Below, one piece after another: positions 1 through 7,716 of a stretch of 16,157 nucleotides of DNA. The DNA lies in the NCBI GenBank assembly GCA_003451785.1, contig DMJL01000005.1, forward strand, positions 1,151-17,307. Direction: 5' to 3'. The DNA is from Bacteroidales bacterium (GTDB lineage Bacteria; Bacteroidota; Bacteroidia; Bacteroidales; UBA7960). The number at the start of each line of letters is the position of its first letter. Within the stretch, counting starts at the first letter, position 1. Both the position numbers and the translations under genes were made by a program. The notes under the pieces are model-generated. The model made no database searches. It worked only from the letters and a program-made list of their open reading frames with translations, and was not told the origin of the DNA.

Positions 1-626
1 TCCTTACCATCCGTAAGCACAAAGACCGACAACTCAATCCCTTTCAAAAACTCCTCAATTACAACTGTTTGAGATGCTGAGCCAAACTTACGGTTTTCCA
101 ACATATCCTCCAATTCTGCACAAGCCTGCTCCAAGCTGCTGCAAATAATTACTCCTTTGCCGGCAGCCAATCCATCGGCTTTGAGCACGAAAGGGGGTTG
201 CATTGTGGAAAGATAAGCCTTCCCTTCTTGCAAATCGGGCAGCGTAAATGAGCGAAAACCTCCTGTTGGAATCCCATATTTCTGCATAAACGACTTTGCG
301 AAATCCTTAGAACCTTCGAGTTGTGCACCTTCCTTGCTTGGTCCAATAACCATTACGCGACTTGTATGCGCTCCTTTAGCCAAAAAATCGGAGATACCAT
401 TTACCAATGGGTCTTCGGGGCCAACCAAGACCAAATCTATCTGCTGTTCGACAACAAAATTGGCAATGCCTTGAAAATCGGATATGCTGATGGGAACATT
501 CTGCCCCAACAGTGCAGTACCGGGGTTGCCGGGTGCTACAAACAAGGCCTTGCAGGTGCTGCTTTTTGCAATAAGCCATGCCAATGCATGCTCGCGTGCG
601 CCCGAACCCAGAATCAAAACGCGCAT
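1..626 (-). CDS. purD: Phosphoribosylamine--glycine ligase (GARS), N-terminal half, cut by window edge
   Basis: PurD makes glycinamide ribonucleotide from phosphoribosylamine, glycine and ATP, the second step of de novo purine synthesis in the cytoplasm. The reading frame starts at the ATG at 626 and is open to base 1, giving 208 residues of a protein that is usually about 420 long, so the C-terminal half is missing only because the window ends. Visible marks are the N-terminal signature MRVLILGSGAREHAL (residues 1-15), APGNPGT (31-37), VGPEDPL (68-74), the ATP-grasp glycine-rich segment LKADGLAAGKGVI (148-160), and EEFLKGIELS (191-200). No frameshift is seen. The M3 peptidase gene ends 57 bases upstream on the same strand, so the two may be co-transcribed, although their functions are unrelated. 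I see no convincing promoter of its own in the 57-base gap. Confidence 0.97.
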   Translation of the reverse strand, partial: MRVLILGSGAREHALAWLIAKSSTCKALFVAPGNPGTALLGQNVPISISDFQGIANFVVEQQIDLVLVGPEDPLVNGISDFLAKGAHTSRVMVIGPSKEGAQLEGSKDFAKSFMQKYGIPTGGFRSFTLPDLQEGKAYLSTMQPPFVLKADGLAAGKGVIICSSLEQACAELEDMLENRKFGSASQTVVIEEFLKGIELSVFVLTDGK

Positions 627-683
627 ATTGTGGATGTTTAATTGATTTGTGCGGAAAAATTATCACCAAAAATAATTGAAAAA

Positions 684-2738
684 TCAGAGCAAGCCTTCCC
701 ATTTGAGCAAAGCATCCAATGCAGGCTCCCGTCCCATAAATCTTTTGTAGAGCACCATAGGATGCTCGGTGCCTCCTTTAGCTAATATATGCCTTCGAAA
801 TGATTCGGCTGCTTGGGCATCAAACAGTTTGTCGCCCGCAAAAAGACTGAAAGCATCTGCATCCAACACCTCCGCCCATTTGTAGCTGTAGTAACCGGCA
901 GCATACCCACCGGAGAAAATATGACCAAACGACACGCTTGTGCAAGTTTGGGCAGGCATGGGAATCACCATAGCATCCCTTATTGCTTGCTGTTCAAATT
1001 GTTGAATTTCACTGTCGGGGATTTCATCAGAGCCATGCCATGCCATATCTAATAATCCAAACGACAACTGCCGCATTCCGGCAAAAGCAGTTTGATAATT
1101 TTTTGCCGCAACCAAATTTTGTATCAACGACAATGGCATTTCTTCGCCTGTAGCATAGTGGCGGGCAAAAAGTTTCAGATACCTTTCTTCTAATGCCCAA
1201 TTCTCCATGAATTGCGAAGGCAATTCCACAAAGTCTCTATAAACATTCGTTCCGGATAGCTCCGAATACTTTACCTGCGAAAATATTCCATGCAGTGCAT
1301 GTCCCCATTCGTGTAGGAATGTATTGAATTCGTTGTGCGTGAGTAACGAAGGAGCACTCTGGGTGGGCTTTGTGAAATTGCAAACCAACGAAACAATGGG
1401 CCTAACATCCACTCCATCAACTACCTCCTGATCTCTGAAGCTCGTCATCCAAGCACCGGGGCTTTTGCCATCGCGAGGGAAAAAATCTAAATAAAGCAGT
1501 GCTAAAAAGTTGCCATCCTTATCGCATACTTCATAAGCTTTTACTTCTGGATGATACAACTCCACATTCGTTGTTTCTTTGAAACTTATCCCCCACAAAA
1601 TATTGGATAATTGAAAAATGCCATCAATAACTTTTTCCAATGGGAAATAAGGTCTTAGCTCTTCCTGATCGAAATCATACTCTTGTTTTCGGAGTTTTTC
1701 GGCATAGTAGTACCAATCCCAATATTCAAGCTGGGCTGCGCCATCTGAGTTCTTTGCAAACAACCTAAGCTTCTCAAGGTCGGATTTTGCAAAAGGTTTG
1801 TAGGCTTCAAGAAGTTGATTAAGAAATCCTGTAACCTTCTCCGGCGTTTGGGCCATAGACTCTTCCAACACAAAATGCGCATAGGTTTCGTATCCTAACA
1901 ATTGCGCCATCTTCTTGCGTAGGGCTACTATTTGCAACACCAATCGTGTGTTGTTGTGTGGGTTATCTGCAAAGCACCGTTGGTTGTAGGCTTTGAAAAC
2001 CCGCTCCCGAAGCTCCCGATTGTGGCTGTATTGCAAAAAGGGCAGATAGGAAGGACCTTTAAGTGTGATACACCAACCTTGAAGCCCTCTGCTATCGGCT
2101 TCCAAAGCGGCAGCATCTACCTGCATTGGCGGGAGACCAGCCAAATCGGATGCTTCGGTTATGTGCAGATACCAATTGTTGGTTTCTGCCAACACATTAT
2201 CGGTAAACTGCACAGACAAGGAACTTAGCTCGCGCACGATTTCCCTTAGCTGATTTTGCACACTCTGGTGGAGACCAGCACCATTGCGAACAAACATCTT
2301 GTAGGTCTTCTCCAACAAGGTGGATTCTTCTTGATTCAAAGGAAGATTTTTGCCCTGGCTATAAACGCACTTTACTCTATCAAACAACAAAGGATTGAAG
2401 ACGATATCGTTCTGATAGTCGGCTAACATGGGAGCAACATTTCTTGCTACCTCTTGCATTTGCGAATTGCTTTCGGCGTGATACAAAGGGAAGAACACAT
2501 TGCTCACTCGTTGCAATATTTTTCCACTTCGCGACAAGGCATCAATGGTGTTTTTAAAGTTTGGCTCTTCCTTGCTACCAGCAATAGCTTCTACCTCCGA
2601 TAATGCCATTTTGATAGCTTCTGCGAATGCAGGCAGATAATGCTCAGGCATTATATTACTAAAAGGCGGAGCACCATAAGGCGTGTTGAATGGGGCAAGT
2701 AGGGGATTCGAGTTCTGTGCAATATCGTTTAATAACAT
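684..2738 (-). CDS. M3 family zinc metallopeptidase, peptidyl-dipeptidase Dcp / oligopeptidase type
   Basis: This is a 684-residue thimet-oligopeptidase-family (M3) enzyme that hydrolyses short peptides, probably in peptide recycling. The zinc site is HEWGHALHGIF with H476, E477 and H480. The third ligand is E505 in RDFVELPSQF, exactly 29 residues after the first His, the spacing known for E. coli Dcp. The combination GTNVYRDFVELPSQ followed by ENW is typical of the Dcp branch. The N-terminus (NPLLAPFNTPYGAPPF) also matches that branch, and there is no signal peptide, so a cytoplasmic location is inferred. The ATG at 2738 was chosen. The frame remains open to a TTG at 2774, but the extra 12 residues are basic, low-complexity and not expected for the family. 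It could be annotated dcp or prlC (oligopeptidase A); sequence alone does not separate dipeptidyl release from oligopeptidase activity. Confidence 0.95.
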   Translation of the reverse strand: MLLNDIAQNSNPLLAPFNTPYGAPPFSNIMPEHYLPAFAEAIKMALSEVEAIAGSKEEPNFKNTIDALSRSGKILQRVSNVFFPLYHAESNSQMQEVARNVAPMLADYQNDIVFNPLLFDRVKCVYSQGKNLPLNQEESTLLEKTYKMFVRNGAGLHQSVQNQLREIVRELSSLSVQFTDNVLAETNNWYLHITEASDLAGLPPMQVDAAALEADSRGLQGWCITLKGPSYLPFLQYSHNRELRERVFKAYNQRCFADNPHNNTRLVLQIVALRKKMAQLLGYETYAHFVLEESMAQTPEKVTGFLNQLLEAYKPFAKSDLEKLRLFAKNSDGAAQLEYWDWYYYAEKLRKQEYDFDQEELRPYFPLEKVIDGIFQLSNILWGISFKETTNVELYHPEVKAYEVCDKDGNFLALLYLDFFPRDGKSPGAWMTSFRDQEVVDGVDVRPIVSLVCNFTKPTQSAPSLLTHNEFNTFLHEWGHALHGIFSQVKYSELSGTNVYRDFVELPSQFMENWALEERYLKLFARHYATGEEMPLSLIQNLVAAKNYQTAFAGMRQLSFGLLDMAWHGSDEIPDSEIQQFEQQAIRDAMVIPMPAQTCTSVSFGHIFSGGYAAGYYSYKWAEVLDADAFSLFAGDKLFDAQAAESFRRHILAKGGTEHPMVLYKRFMGREPALDALLKWEGLL

Positions 2739-2903
2739 ATTTTGGGGCTTTCTAAGAGTTTTGATTTTTTGCAAACCGGCTTTAAAAAAAATCGGCTGCT
2801 TTTCATTTTTATCAAGTATGGCTGAAAGCGTTTATCTATCTCACTTCCATTTGCTAAAACGCACAAAAATGGGCTAAGGTTTGATGCCTTGCTTTACGAA
2901 ATG

Positions 2904-2911
2904 CAAAATTA
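2904..2911 (-). promoter_or_regulatory. Candidate -7 element for the M3 peptidase gene
   Basis: On the minus strand this reads TAATTTTG, a full match to the Bacteroidota -7 consensus TAnnTTTG. No good TTTG box lies about 19 bases upstream, so the call rests on one box only. Transcription would start near 2897 and give a leader of about 160 bases before the ATG at 2738. Confidence 0.3.
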
Positions 2912-2959
2912 CCAAAACGCATGATTCTGCTCTATTGCCGGCTGCATAAATCAAAACTT

Positions 2960-2990
2960 CTTGCGGATATGTGTTTTTTGTGCAATTTTG
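2960..2990 (+). promoter_or_regulatory. Candidate promoter of the repeat lipoprotein gene
   Basis: CTTG (2960-2963), a 19-base spacer and CAATTTTG (2983-2990) resemble the Bacteroidota housekeeping promoter TTTG-N19-TAnnTTTG, with one mismatch in each box. The predicted transcript would begin around 2997, roughly 27 bases before the ATG at 3024. The position and spacing fit; the boxes are imperfect. Confidence 0.45.
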
Positions 2991-3023
2991 CAAGAAAATA
3001 ATCAACGCATCTACATTACAACC

Positions 3024-3830
3024 ATGAGAGCAGTTTCATTTTTTGCGATTTTATTGATATTTGGGTTTATGTTTTCGTGCCGGCCAGTGCCAAAAGAAAA
3101 CATCAATCTGGAATTCAACCATATCAAGCAAGTTTCTCACTTAGTTTTTCCTGGCTTGGGGTGGATTGGAGTAATTGAAAACGATACCGTAAAACTGCAT
3201 TATTTTTCTCAGCAGAATGTCTGGATTCCCGATCAAGTACAAGGATTTGCCATTCCTAAACCCAATCAGGGTATTTTGGGTATGGGTTTGGGGAGCATTG
3301 GTGTGATTTCTTCCGACACATTGCATATTTACATTCAAGAAATGGATGGTGGTTGGGCTATGGTGCCAGAGTATTCATTTCTACTTCCCCAAGGATATAA
3401 AAGAGTGTTTACACTCAAAGATGAGTGGGAATTAGCCATGATAGGTTTAGAGTTTGATGAAGGTCGTCTGGAGTTTTATTACTTTGATATCGAAACCGGG
3501 CTTTGGACTTTAGACGAAACAGCTTCCTTCACTTTGCCAAGAAATGTTGATTCCTATTTTTCGTTGGGAAATAACACCTTGGCCTTTACCGATGGGAAAA
3601 CTCTTGGGGTTTATGAATTGCAGCCCGAAGGTGGTTGGGCTTTCGCAGAGGAACTTCAGCTCACACTTCCGGAAAACCACAAGGGAGTAATTCCTTTTGA
3701 GCCGAGTATTGTTGCAGTTATTAAACAAGGTGGCGAAGATGGTAATTTGCATTTCTATCAATTGGATATGAAAGCCAAGCAATGGGTTACGGATGCTTCC
3801 ATGACCTTTAAGATTCCAGTGGTGCAATAA
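3024..3830 (+). CDS. Uncharacterised lipoprotein with five W-x10-P repeats, probable small beta-propeller
   Basis: I do not recognise a named family. The protein is 268 residues. Residues 1-19 form a lipoprotein signal peptide: a hydrophobic run (FFAILLIFGFMF) ending in S18-C19, so it should be lipid-anchored in the envelope. The rest is built of five units of 44-50 residues. Each has a key tryptophan (W67, W111, W161, W205, W254) followed exactly 11 positions later by a proline in an I/L-P pair (P78, P122, P172, P216, P265). Before each tryptophan is a beta-like stretch such as KLHYF, LHIYI, LEFYYF, LGVYEL or LHFYQL. The protein begins with a second half-unit and ends with a first half-unit, the arrangement that closes a propeller ring. 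The ATG at 3024 is preferred because it places the lipobox correctly; an upstream TTG at 2961 would bury it. It stands alone between divergent promoters and uvrA. The ligand or partner is unknown. Confidence 0.88.
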   Translation: MRAVSFFAILLIFGFMFSCRPVPKENINLEFNHIKQVSHLVFPGLGWIGVIENDTVKLHYFSQQNVWIPDQVQGFAIPKPNQGILGMGLGSIGVISSDTLHIYIQEMDGGWAMVPEYSFLLPQGYKRVFTLKDEWELAMIGLEFDEGRLEFYYFDIETGLWTLDETASFTLPRNVDSYFSLGNNTLAFTDGKTLGVYELQPEGGWAFAEELQLTLPENHKGVIPFEPSIVAVIKQGGEDGNLHFYQLDMKAKQWVTDASMTFKIPVVQ

Positions 3831-3931
3831 GCAGATATACTCTGTAAAACTTCCAACCAACCAGTCTGTACGATAATATTATCCTGCCAATGCAGTAGGA
3901 TGCCTACTCATAATCTTTTAATCGGGTGAGT

Positions 3932-3962
3932 TTTGCCTTTAGGGGTAATGTGCGTACCTTTG
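3932..3962 (+). promoter_or_regulatory. Bacteroidota-type promoter of uvrA
   Basis: TTTG (3932-3935), a spacer of exactly 19 bases, and TACCTTTG (3955-3962) match the consensus TTTG-N19-TAnnTTTG in full. Transcription should begin near 3969, leaving about 18 bases before the uvrA ATG at 3987. This is the best promoter in the window. No LexA-type palindrome is evident around it. Confidence 0.8.
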
Positions 3963-3986
3963 CCGCTTGATTTTTAACGCCTCCCG

Positions 3987-6854
3987 ATGCCCCAAACAGC
4001 ACCTGAAGTTAAGCAACAAGAGTACCTGGAAGTATTTGGTGCCAGAGAACACAATCTTCAAAATATTGATATCGCCATACCTCGCGAAAGGTTGGTTGTA
4101 GTTACCGGATTAAGCGGAAGCGGGAAGTCATCGTTGGCTTTCGACACTATTTATGCTGAAGGACAAAGACGCTATATTGAAACTTTCTCGGCTTATGCCC
4201 GACAATTTCTTGGGTCGTTGGAACGACCCGATGTTGACAAAATCACGGGGCTAAGCCCAGTGATAAGCATTGAACAGAAAAGCACCAACCGCAACCCACG
4301 CTCCACAGTGGGCACCATAACCGAGATTTACGATTTTCTCAGATTGTTGTTTGCCCGTATAGGCGAAGCACGAAGCTACCTTAGTGGCCAACCCATGGTG
4401 CGATACAACGATCAGCAGATCATGGAGCTAATATTGCAAAGATACAATGGGCTAAAGGTTCTGTTGTTGGCTCCTATGGTGAAGGGACGCAAAGGGCATT
4501 ATCGAGAACTCTTCGAGCAGGCACGCAAGCAAGGGTTCCTTAGGGTGCGTATTGATGGAGATATTACCGAACTTGAACCCAACATGAAGGTTGACCGCTA
4601 TAAGGTACACGACATTGAGTTGGTAATAGATTTTCTAACCGTTGGAGAAAAGGAAGAACGAAGATTATCATCATCGTTGCAAACCGCCATGAAGCATGGC
4701 AAAGGAGTGTTGATGGTGATTGCCGATGGCAATACTCCCAACTATTACAGCCGACATTTGATGTGTCCCGAAACCGGCATTGCCTATAGCGACCCTGAGC
4801 CAAACACATTCTCGTTTAATTCTCCCTATGGAGCCTGCCCCCATTGCAAGGGATTGGGTACTATTATTGAAACAGATATTGACAAAATCATTCCCAATCG
4901 CAGCCTTTCTATTCACAGGGGTGGCATTGCGCCTTTGGAAGGCAGCCAAAACAAATGGATTTTTAAGCAGTTGGAAGGGATTTGTCAAAAGTATGGTTGC
5001 AACCTCGACACACCCATAGAAGAACTGCCTGATGATGCCATACAGGCTATTTTGTATGGCACCAACGAAGTAATCAGGGTGAAACAGGAAAGTTTAGGCA
5101 TTACCCAATCTATTTCTTTGAATTTCGAAGGCATCATTACCTTTATTACCAATCAATTCGACGAAACCCAGAACGCTTCCATTCGAAAGTGGGCTGCTGG
5201 TTTTATGCGCCAACTTCCTTGTCCGGAGTGCAATGGACAGCGATTGAAAAAAGAATCTCTACATTTCTTTTTGCCCGGAGGTTACAATATTTCTGCCATG
5301 GCCGAGCTTGACCTTTCCACTTTGCGTGATGAGCTGCAGGCATTGCCTTCAAGATTGGATGAGCGGCAAAGGCGCATTGCAGGTGAGATTTTGCGAGAAC
5401 TCGATCTAAGGCTTAGCTTCATGATGAATGTTGGTCTTGATTACCTTACTTTGAATCGCCAGGCTAGAAGTCTGTCTGGAGGTGAGAGCCAACGCATACG
5501 GCTTGCAACACAAATAGGTTCACAACTCACAGGAGTGCTGTATATTTTGGATGAGCCAAGCATTGGATTGCATCAGCGCGACAATCAACGCCTGATTGAA
5601 GCCTTGAAAGCATTGCGCGACATTGGAAACACGGTGTTGGTGGTAGAACACGACCGCGATATGGTGATTGCTGCCGACCATGTGATAGATATTGGACCGG
5701 GAGCGGGCATCAATGGCGGGCATATTGTGGCTCAAGGGACACCGCAACAAATCATGGAACAGAATACCATAACCGCTGATTACCTCAGTGGCCGCAGGCA
5801 GATTGCATTGCCCGCCACACGCCGAAAAGGCAGCGGAAACTACCTTGTTTTGAAAGGAGCCAAAGGAAACAACCTGAAAAACATCGATTTACGACTTCCT
5901 TTAGGCAAATTTATTTGCATAACAGGCGTTTCGGGCAGCGGAAAATCTTCCATAATCAACGAAACCCTTTACCCAATCCTTAGCAAGCACTTTTACAAAA
6001 GCGAAGCCAACCCCCTCCCATTTCTTTCGATTGAAGGGATAGAGCATTTGGATAAAGTAATTGAAATTGACCAAAGTCCCATCGGACGAACTCCCAGATC
6101 AAATCCGTCAACCTATACAAAGGTATTCGACGAAATACGAAAGGTTTTTGCTGTGCTGCCCGAAGCAAAAGTAAGAGGCTATCAACCCGGGCGTTTTTCA
6201 TTCAATGTGAAGGGCGGGCGGTGCGAAACATGCCAAGGTGCCGGGCTGCGCACCATAGAGATGAATTTTTTGCCCAATGTGTATGTTGAGTGCGAAGCCT
6301 GCCAAGGCAAAAGATACAACCGCGAAACGCTGGAAGTACGGTACAAGGGCAAAAGCATCAACGATGTATTGAATCTCACAATCAATCAAGCGGTAGATTT
6401 TTTTGAGCATATTCCTGCTATTGTTCAAAAAATTCGCACCCTAAAAGATGTTGGACTTGGCTACATTACCTTAGGGCAACAGAGCACTACGCTTTCGGGA
6501 GGCGAAGCCCAACGCGTGAAGCTGGCAGCAGAATTGGCCCGCCGCGATACTGGAAAAACTTTTTATATTCTCGATGAACCAACTACGGGCTTGCACTTCG
6601 AAGATATAAGAGTGCTATTGGATGTGCTTAACCGATTGGTTGCAAGGGGAAATACCGTATTGGTGATTGAGCACAATCTGGATGTGATAAAGGTGGCCGA
6701 CCATGTTATAGACCTTGGACCCGAAGGTGGCTTTCGCGGTGGCTGCATCATCTCCGAAGGCACCCCCGAAGAAGTGGCTGCCGGACCCGGATTTACTGCT
6801 CAGTTTCTAAAAGATGTAATCCAAGAGAACACACAATTTGCACAAGGAAAATAA
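3987..6854 (+). CDS. uvrA: Excinuclease ABC subunit A (UvrA)
   Basis: UvrA is the damage-sensing ATPase dimer of nucleotide excision repair; it loads UvrB onto damaged DNA. The 955-residue length is normal. Both ATP-binding halves are intact: Walker A GLSGSGKSS (K47) and GVSGSGKSS (K653), signatures LSGGESQ (from 496) and LSGGEAQ (from 836), and Walker B-type YILDEP in each half. The second zinc module is complete: C746, C749, C769, C772 (C-x2-C-x19-C-x2-C). The first module keeps C260, C284 and C287, but the position of the expected fourth cysteine is T263 (CPET instead of CPxC). A further pair, CPEC, starts at C412. The start is the ATG that follows the promoter at 3932-3962 closely; no Shine-Dalgarno is seen. 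It is a single gene with no uvrB beside it. I see no hairpin terminator directly after the stop codon. Confidence 0.98.
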   Translation: MPQTAPEVKQQEYLEVFGAREHNLQNIDIAIPRERLVVVTGLSGSGKSSLAFDTIYAEGQRRYIETFSAYARQFLGSLERPDVDKITGLSPVISIEQKSTNRNPRSTVGTITEIYDFLRLLFARIGEARSYLSGQPMVRYNDQQIMELILQRYNGLKVLLLAPMVKGRKGHYRELFEQARKQGFLRVRIDGDITELEPNMKVDRYKVHDIELVIDFLTVGEKEERRLSSSLQTAMKHGKGVLMVIADGNTPNYYSRHLMCPETGIAYSDPEPNTFSFNSPYGACPHCKGLGTIIETDIDKIIPNRSLSIHRGGIAPLEGSQNKWIFKQLEGICQKYGCNLDTPIEELPDDAIQAILYGTNEVIRVKQESLGITQSISLNFEGIITFITNQFDETQNASIRKWAAGFMRQLPCPECNGQRLKKESLHFFLPGGYNISAMAELDLSTLRDELQALPSRLDERQRRIAGEILRELDLRLSFMMNVGLDYLTLNRQARSLSGGESQRIRLATQIGSQLTGVLYILDEPSIGLHQRDNQRLIEALKALRDIGNTVLVVEHDRDMVIAADHVIDIGPGAGINGGHIVAQGTPQQIMEQNTITADYLSGRRQIALPATRRKGSGNYLVLKGAKGNNLKNIDLRLPLGKFICITGVSGSGKSSIINETLYPILSKHFYKSEANPLPFLSIEGIEHLDKVIEIDQSPIGRTPRSNPSTYTKVFDEIRKVFAVLPEAKVRGYQPGRFSFNVKGGRCETCQGAGLRTIEMNFLPNVYVECEACQGKRYNRETLEVRYKGKSINDVLNLTINQAVDFFEHIPAIVQKIRTLKDVGLGYITLGQQSTTLSGGEAQRVKLAAELARRDTGKTFYILDEPTTGLHFEDIRVLLDVLNRLVARGNTVLVIEHNLDVIKVADHVIDLGPEGGFRGGCIISEGTPEEVAAGPGFTAQFLKDVIQENTQFAQGK

Positions 6855-6868
6855 AGGAATCAAGGTTT

Positions 6869-7039
6869 TTAGGCATTTCGTGGCGCAAAATCAATGCAAC
6901 CGTCTTTTACAGGCAATCTAATTTCAAAACCACATCGTAGCTCTGGGAAAGTGTTATAAGAAATTTGATTTGTAGCGTTATTACATGGGATTGAATGTGA
7001 AAGCACATTGGGTACACCAACAGGATAAAAATTTTTCAA
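6869..7039 (-). other. Possible gene remnant or small ORF between uvrA and tRNA-Val
   Basis: On the minus strand a 56-codon open frame runs from a TTG at 7039 to a TAA at 6869-6871; it has no ATG. The deduced peptide reads like folded protein near its end (FPELRCGFEIRLPVKDG, then CIDFAPRNA) and is not low-complexity. It could be the tail of a decayed gene, a small gene with a TTG start, or chance. It is tail-to-tail with uvrA, 14 bases from its stop. I recognise no family and give it low weight. Confidence 0.2.
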
Positions 7040-7055
7040 ATTCTATAAAAAAACT

Positions 7056-7084
7056 TTTGGCGATTAAAAATTTTATTACTTTTG
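7056..7084 (+). promoter_or_regulatory. Candidate promoter of tRNA-Val
   Basis: TTTG (7056-7059) and TACTTTTG (7077-7084) match both boxes of the Bacteroidota promoter, though the spacer is 17 bases rather than the preferred 19. The predicted start near 7091 would give a 5' leader of about 50 bases that must be processed off the tRNA. The surrounding sequence is strongly AT-rich. Confidence 0.55.
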
Positions 7085-7141
7085 CACACTCTAATAACAA
7101 AGCCCAACGGCAGAAAATTAGAAAAGTTCTTTAAAAAAAAC

Positions 7142-7219
7142 GGGCGATTAGCTCAGCCGGTTCAGAGCACCTGCCTTACAAGCAGGGGGTCGGCGGTTCG
7201 AATCCGTCATCGCCCACCA
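7142..7219 (+). tRNA. tRNA-Val (anticodon UAC)
   Basis: The gene folds into a standard cloverleaf. The acceptor stem pairs GGGCGAT (7142-7148) with ATCGCCC (7209-7215). The D stem is GCTC/GAGC. The anticodon stem CCTGC/GCAGG holds the loop CTTACAA, so the anticodon is TAC (UAC) and reads valine codons. The variable loop is 5 bases, and the T stem GGCGG/CCGTC encloses TTCGAAT. The A discriminator is followed by an encoded CCA (7217-7219). It stands alone, with its own candidate promoter and terminator, not in a tRNA or rRNA cluster. Confidence 0.97.
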
Positions 7220-7222
7220 AAT

Positions 7223-7261
7223 AAAAAAAGGTTTTTTGCAATATGCAGAAAACCTTTTTTT
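7223..7261 (+). terminator. Intrinsic terminator of tRNA-Val
   Basis: Directly after the CCA, AAAAAAAGG plus TTTT...GCA pairs with TGC...AAAACC plus TTTTTTT across an ATA loop, forming a long A/T-rich hairpin ending in seven T. Because it is flanked by A and T runs it could also act for transcripts from the minus strand. Confidence 0.8.
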
Positions 7262-7691
7262 ATTCCTGTAGATTCCACGCAAAAGGCATCCTATGATTGT
7301 AAATGCCAATCAATCCATAGCATAGGGCATTCGCATTATGGAAGTTTATTTTCTTGTTTGATTCTTTTTTGCCGATTGGACGGCTGCAGCAATGCCCCCA
7401 AGACTTTTCATCGCCCATTTGTAACTGCGGTTTTAGCCGTGTAATTCCTTCCAAATGGGCAAGGCTAAAGCCATTTAACTCTTGTTCATTGCTCCCGTCT
7501 ACCTAAAGATCGGGGTAAAAAAAGTTTTGCAAGGTGCATTCCCAAAGGTGTCATAGAGTAGTTCGGAAAGTTCAATTTGACATTTACTTAACTTCCCAAT
7601 GAGATCCAGAGTTGGCAAAATACTTCTCAGCGCAAATTAAAAACTTGTCCAAAAAACGGCTTGCAATTTTGGGCGAACAACTCAACATATT
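7262..7691. other. Gene-free spacer between tRNA-Val and the hydrolase gene
   Basis: About 430 bases without a supportable gene. The central part (7413-7514) holds nested palindromes, listed separately. Short frames here lack family-like sequence, and one of them runs through the tRNA. I see no promoter with both boxes. Confidence 0.6.
7413..7514. repeat. Nested palindromic element, probable interspersed repeat
   Basis: A perfect 9-base inverted repeat, GCCCATTTG (7413-7421) and CAAATGGGC (7452-7460), encloses a smaller hairpin CGGTTTTAGCCG (7428-7439). It is followed by GGCTAAAGCC (7463-7472), which almost mirrors the GGTTTTAGCC inside the first hairpin, and then by a hairpin pairing CCCG-TCT (7494-7500) with AGA-T-CGGG (7507-7514). 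Neither hairpin is followed by a T run in either direction, so these are not terminators. The build resembles short palindromic repeats scattered through some genomes. Only one copy is present here, so its repeated nature is inferred. Confidence 0.45.
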
Positions 7692-7716
7692 TTTAAAAAC
7701 ACTCTAGTTTTTTAAA
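7692..7716 (-). terminator. Weak A/T-rich hairpin at the end of the hydrolase gene
   Basis: TTTAAAAAC (7692-7700) and GTTTTTTAAA (7707-7716) pair around a 6-base loop and overlap the hydrolase stop codon (7712-7714). The stem is almost all A/T with one C-G pair, so it could end the minus-strand transcript only weakly. Confidence 0.25.

Noticed and set aside
376..702. Long minus-strand frame overlapping purD
   Set aside because: It is an out-of-frame shadow; the purD frame carries all the conserved GARS motifs.
2739..2774. TTG start extending the M3 peptidase by 12 residues
   Set aside because: The extension is basic and not expected for the family; the ATG at 2738 gives the normal Dcp-type N-terminus.
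2961..3023. TTG start extending the repeat lipoprotein by 21 residues
   Set aside because: It would place a hydrophilic stretch before the signal peptide and overlap the candidate promoter.
3831..3931. Partial hairpin (CTGC/GCAG) between the lipoprotein gene and uvrA
   Set aside because: The stem is only four perfect pairs and no T run follows, so it is not a supportable terminator.
7082..7444. 120-codon plus-strand open frame
   Set aside because: It runs straight through the tRNA-Val gene and its terminator, and its translation shows no family-like sequence.
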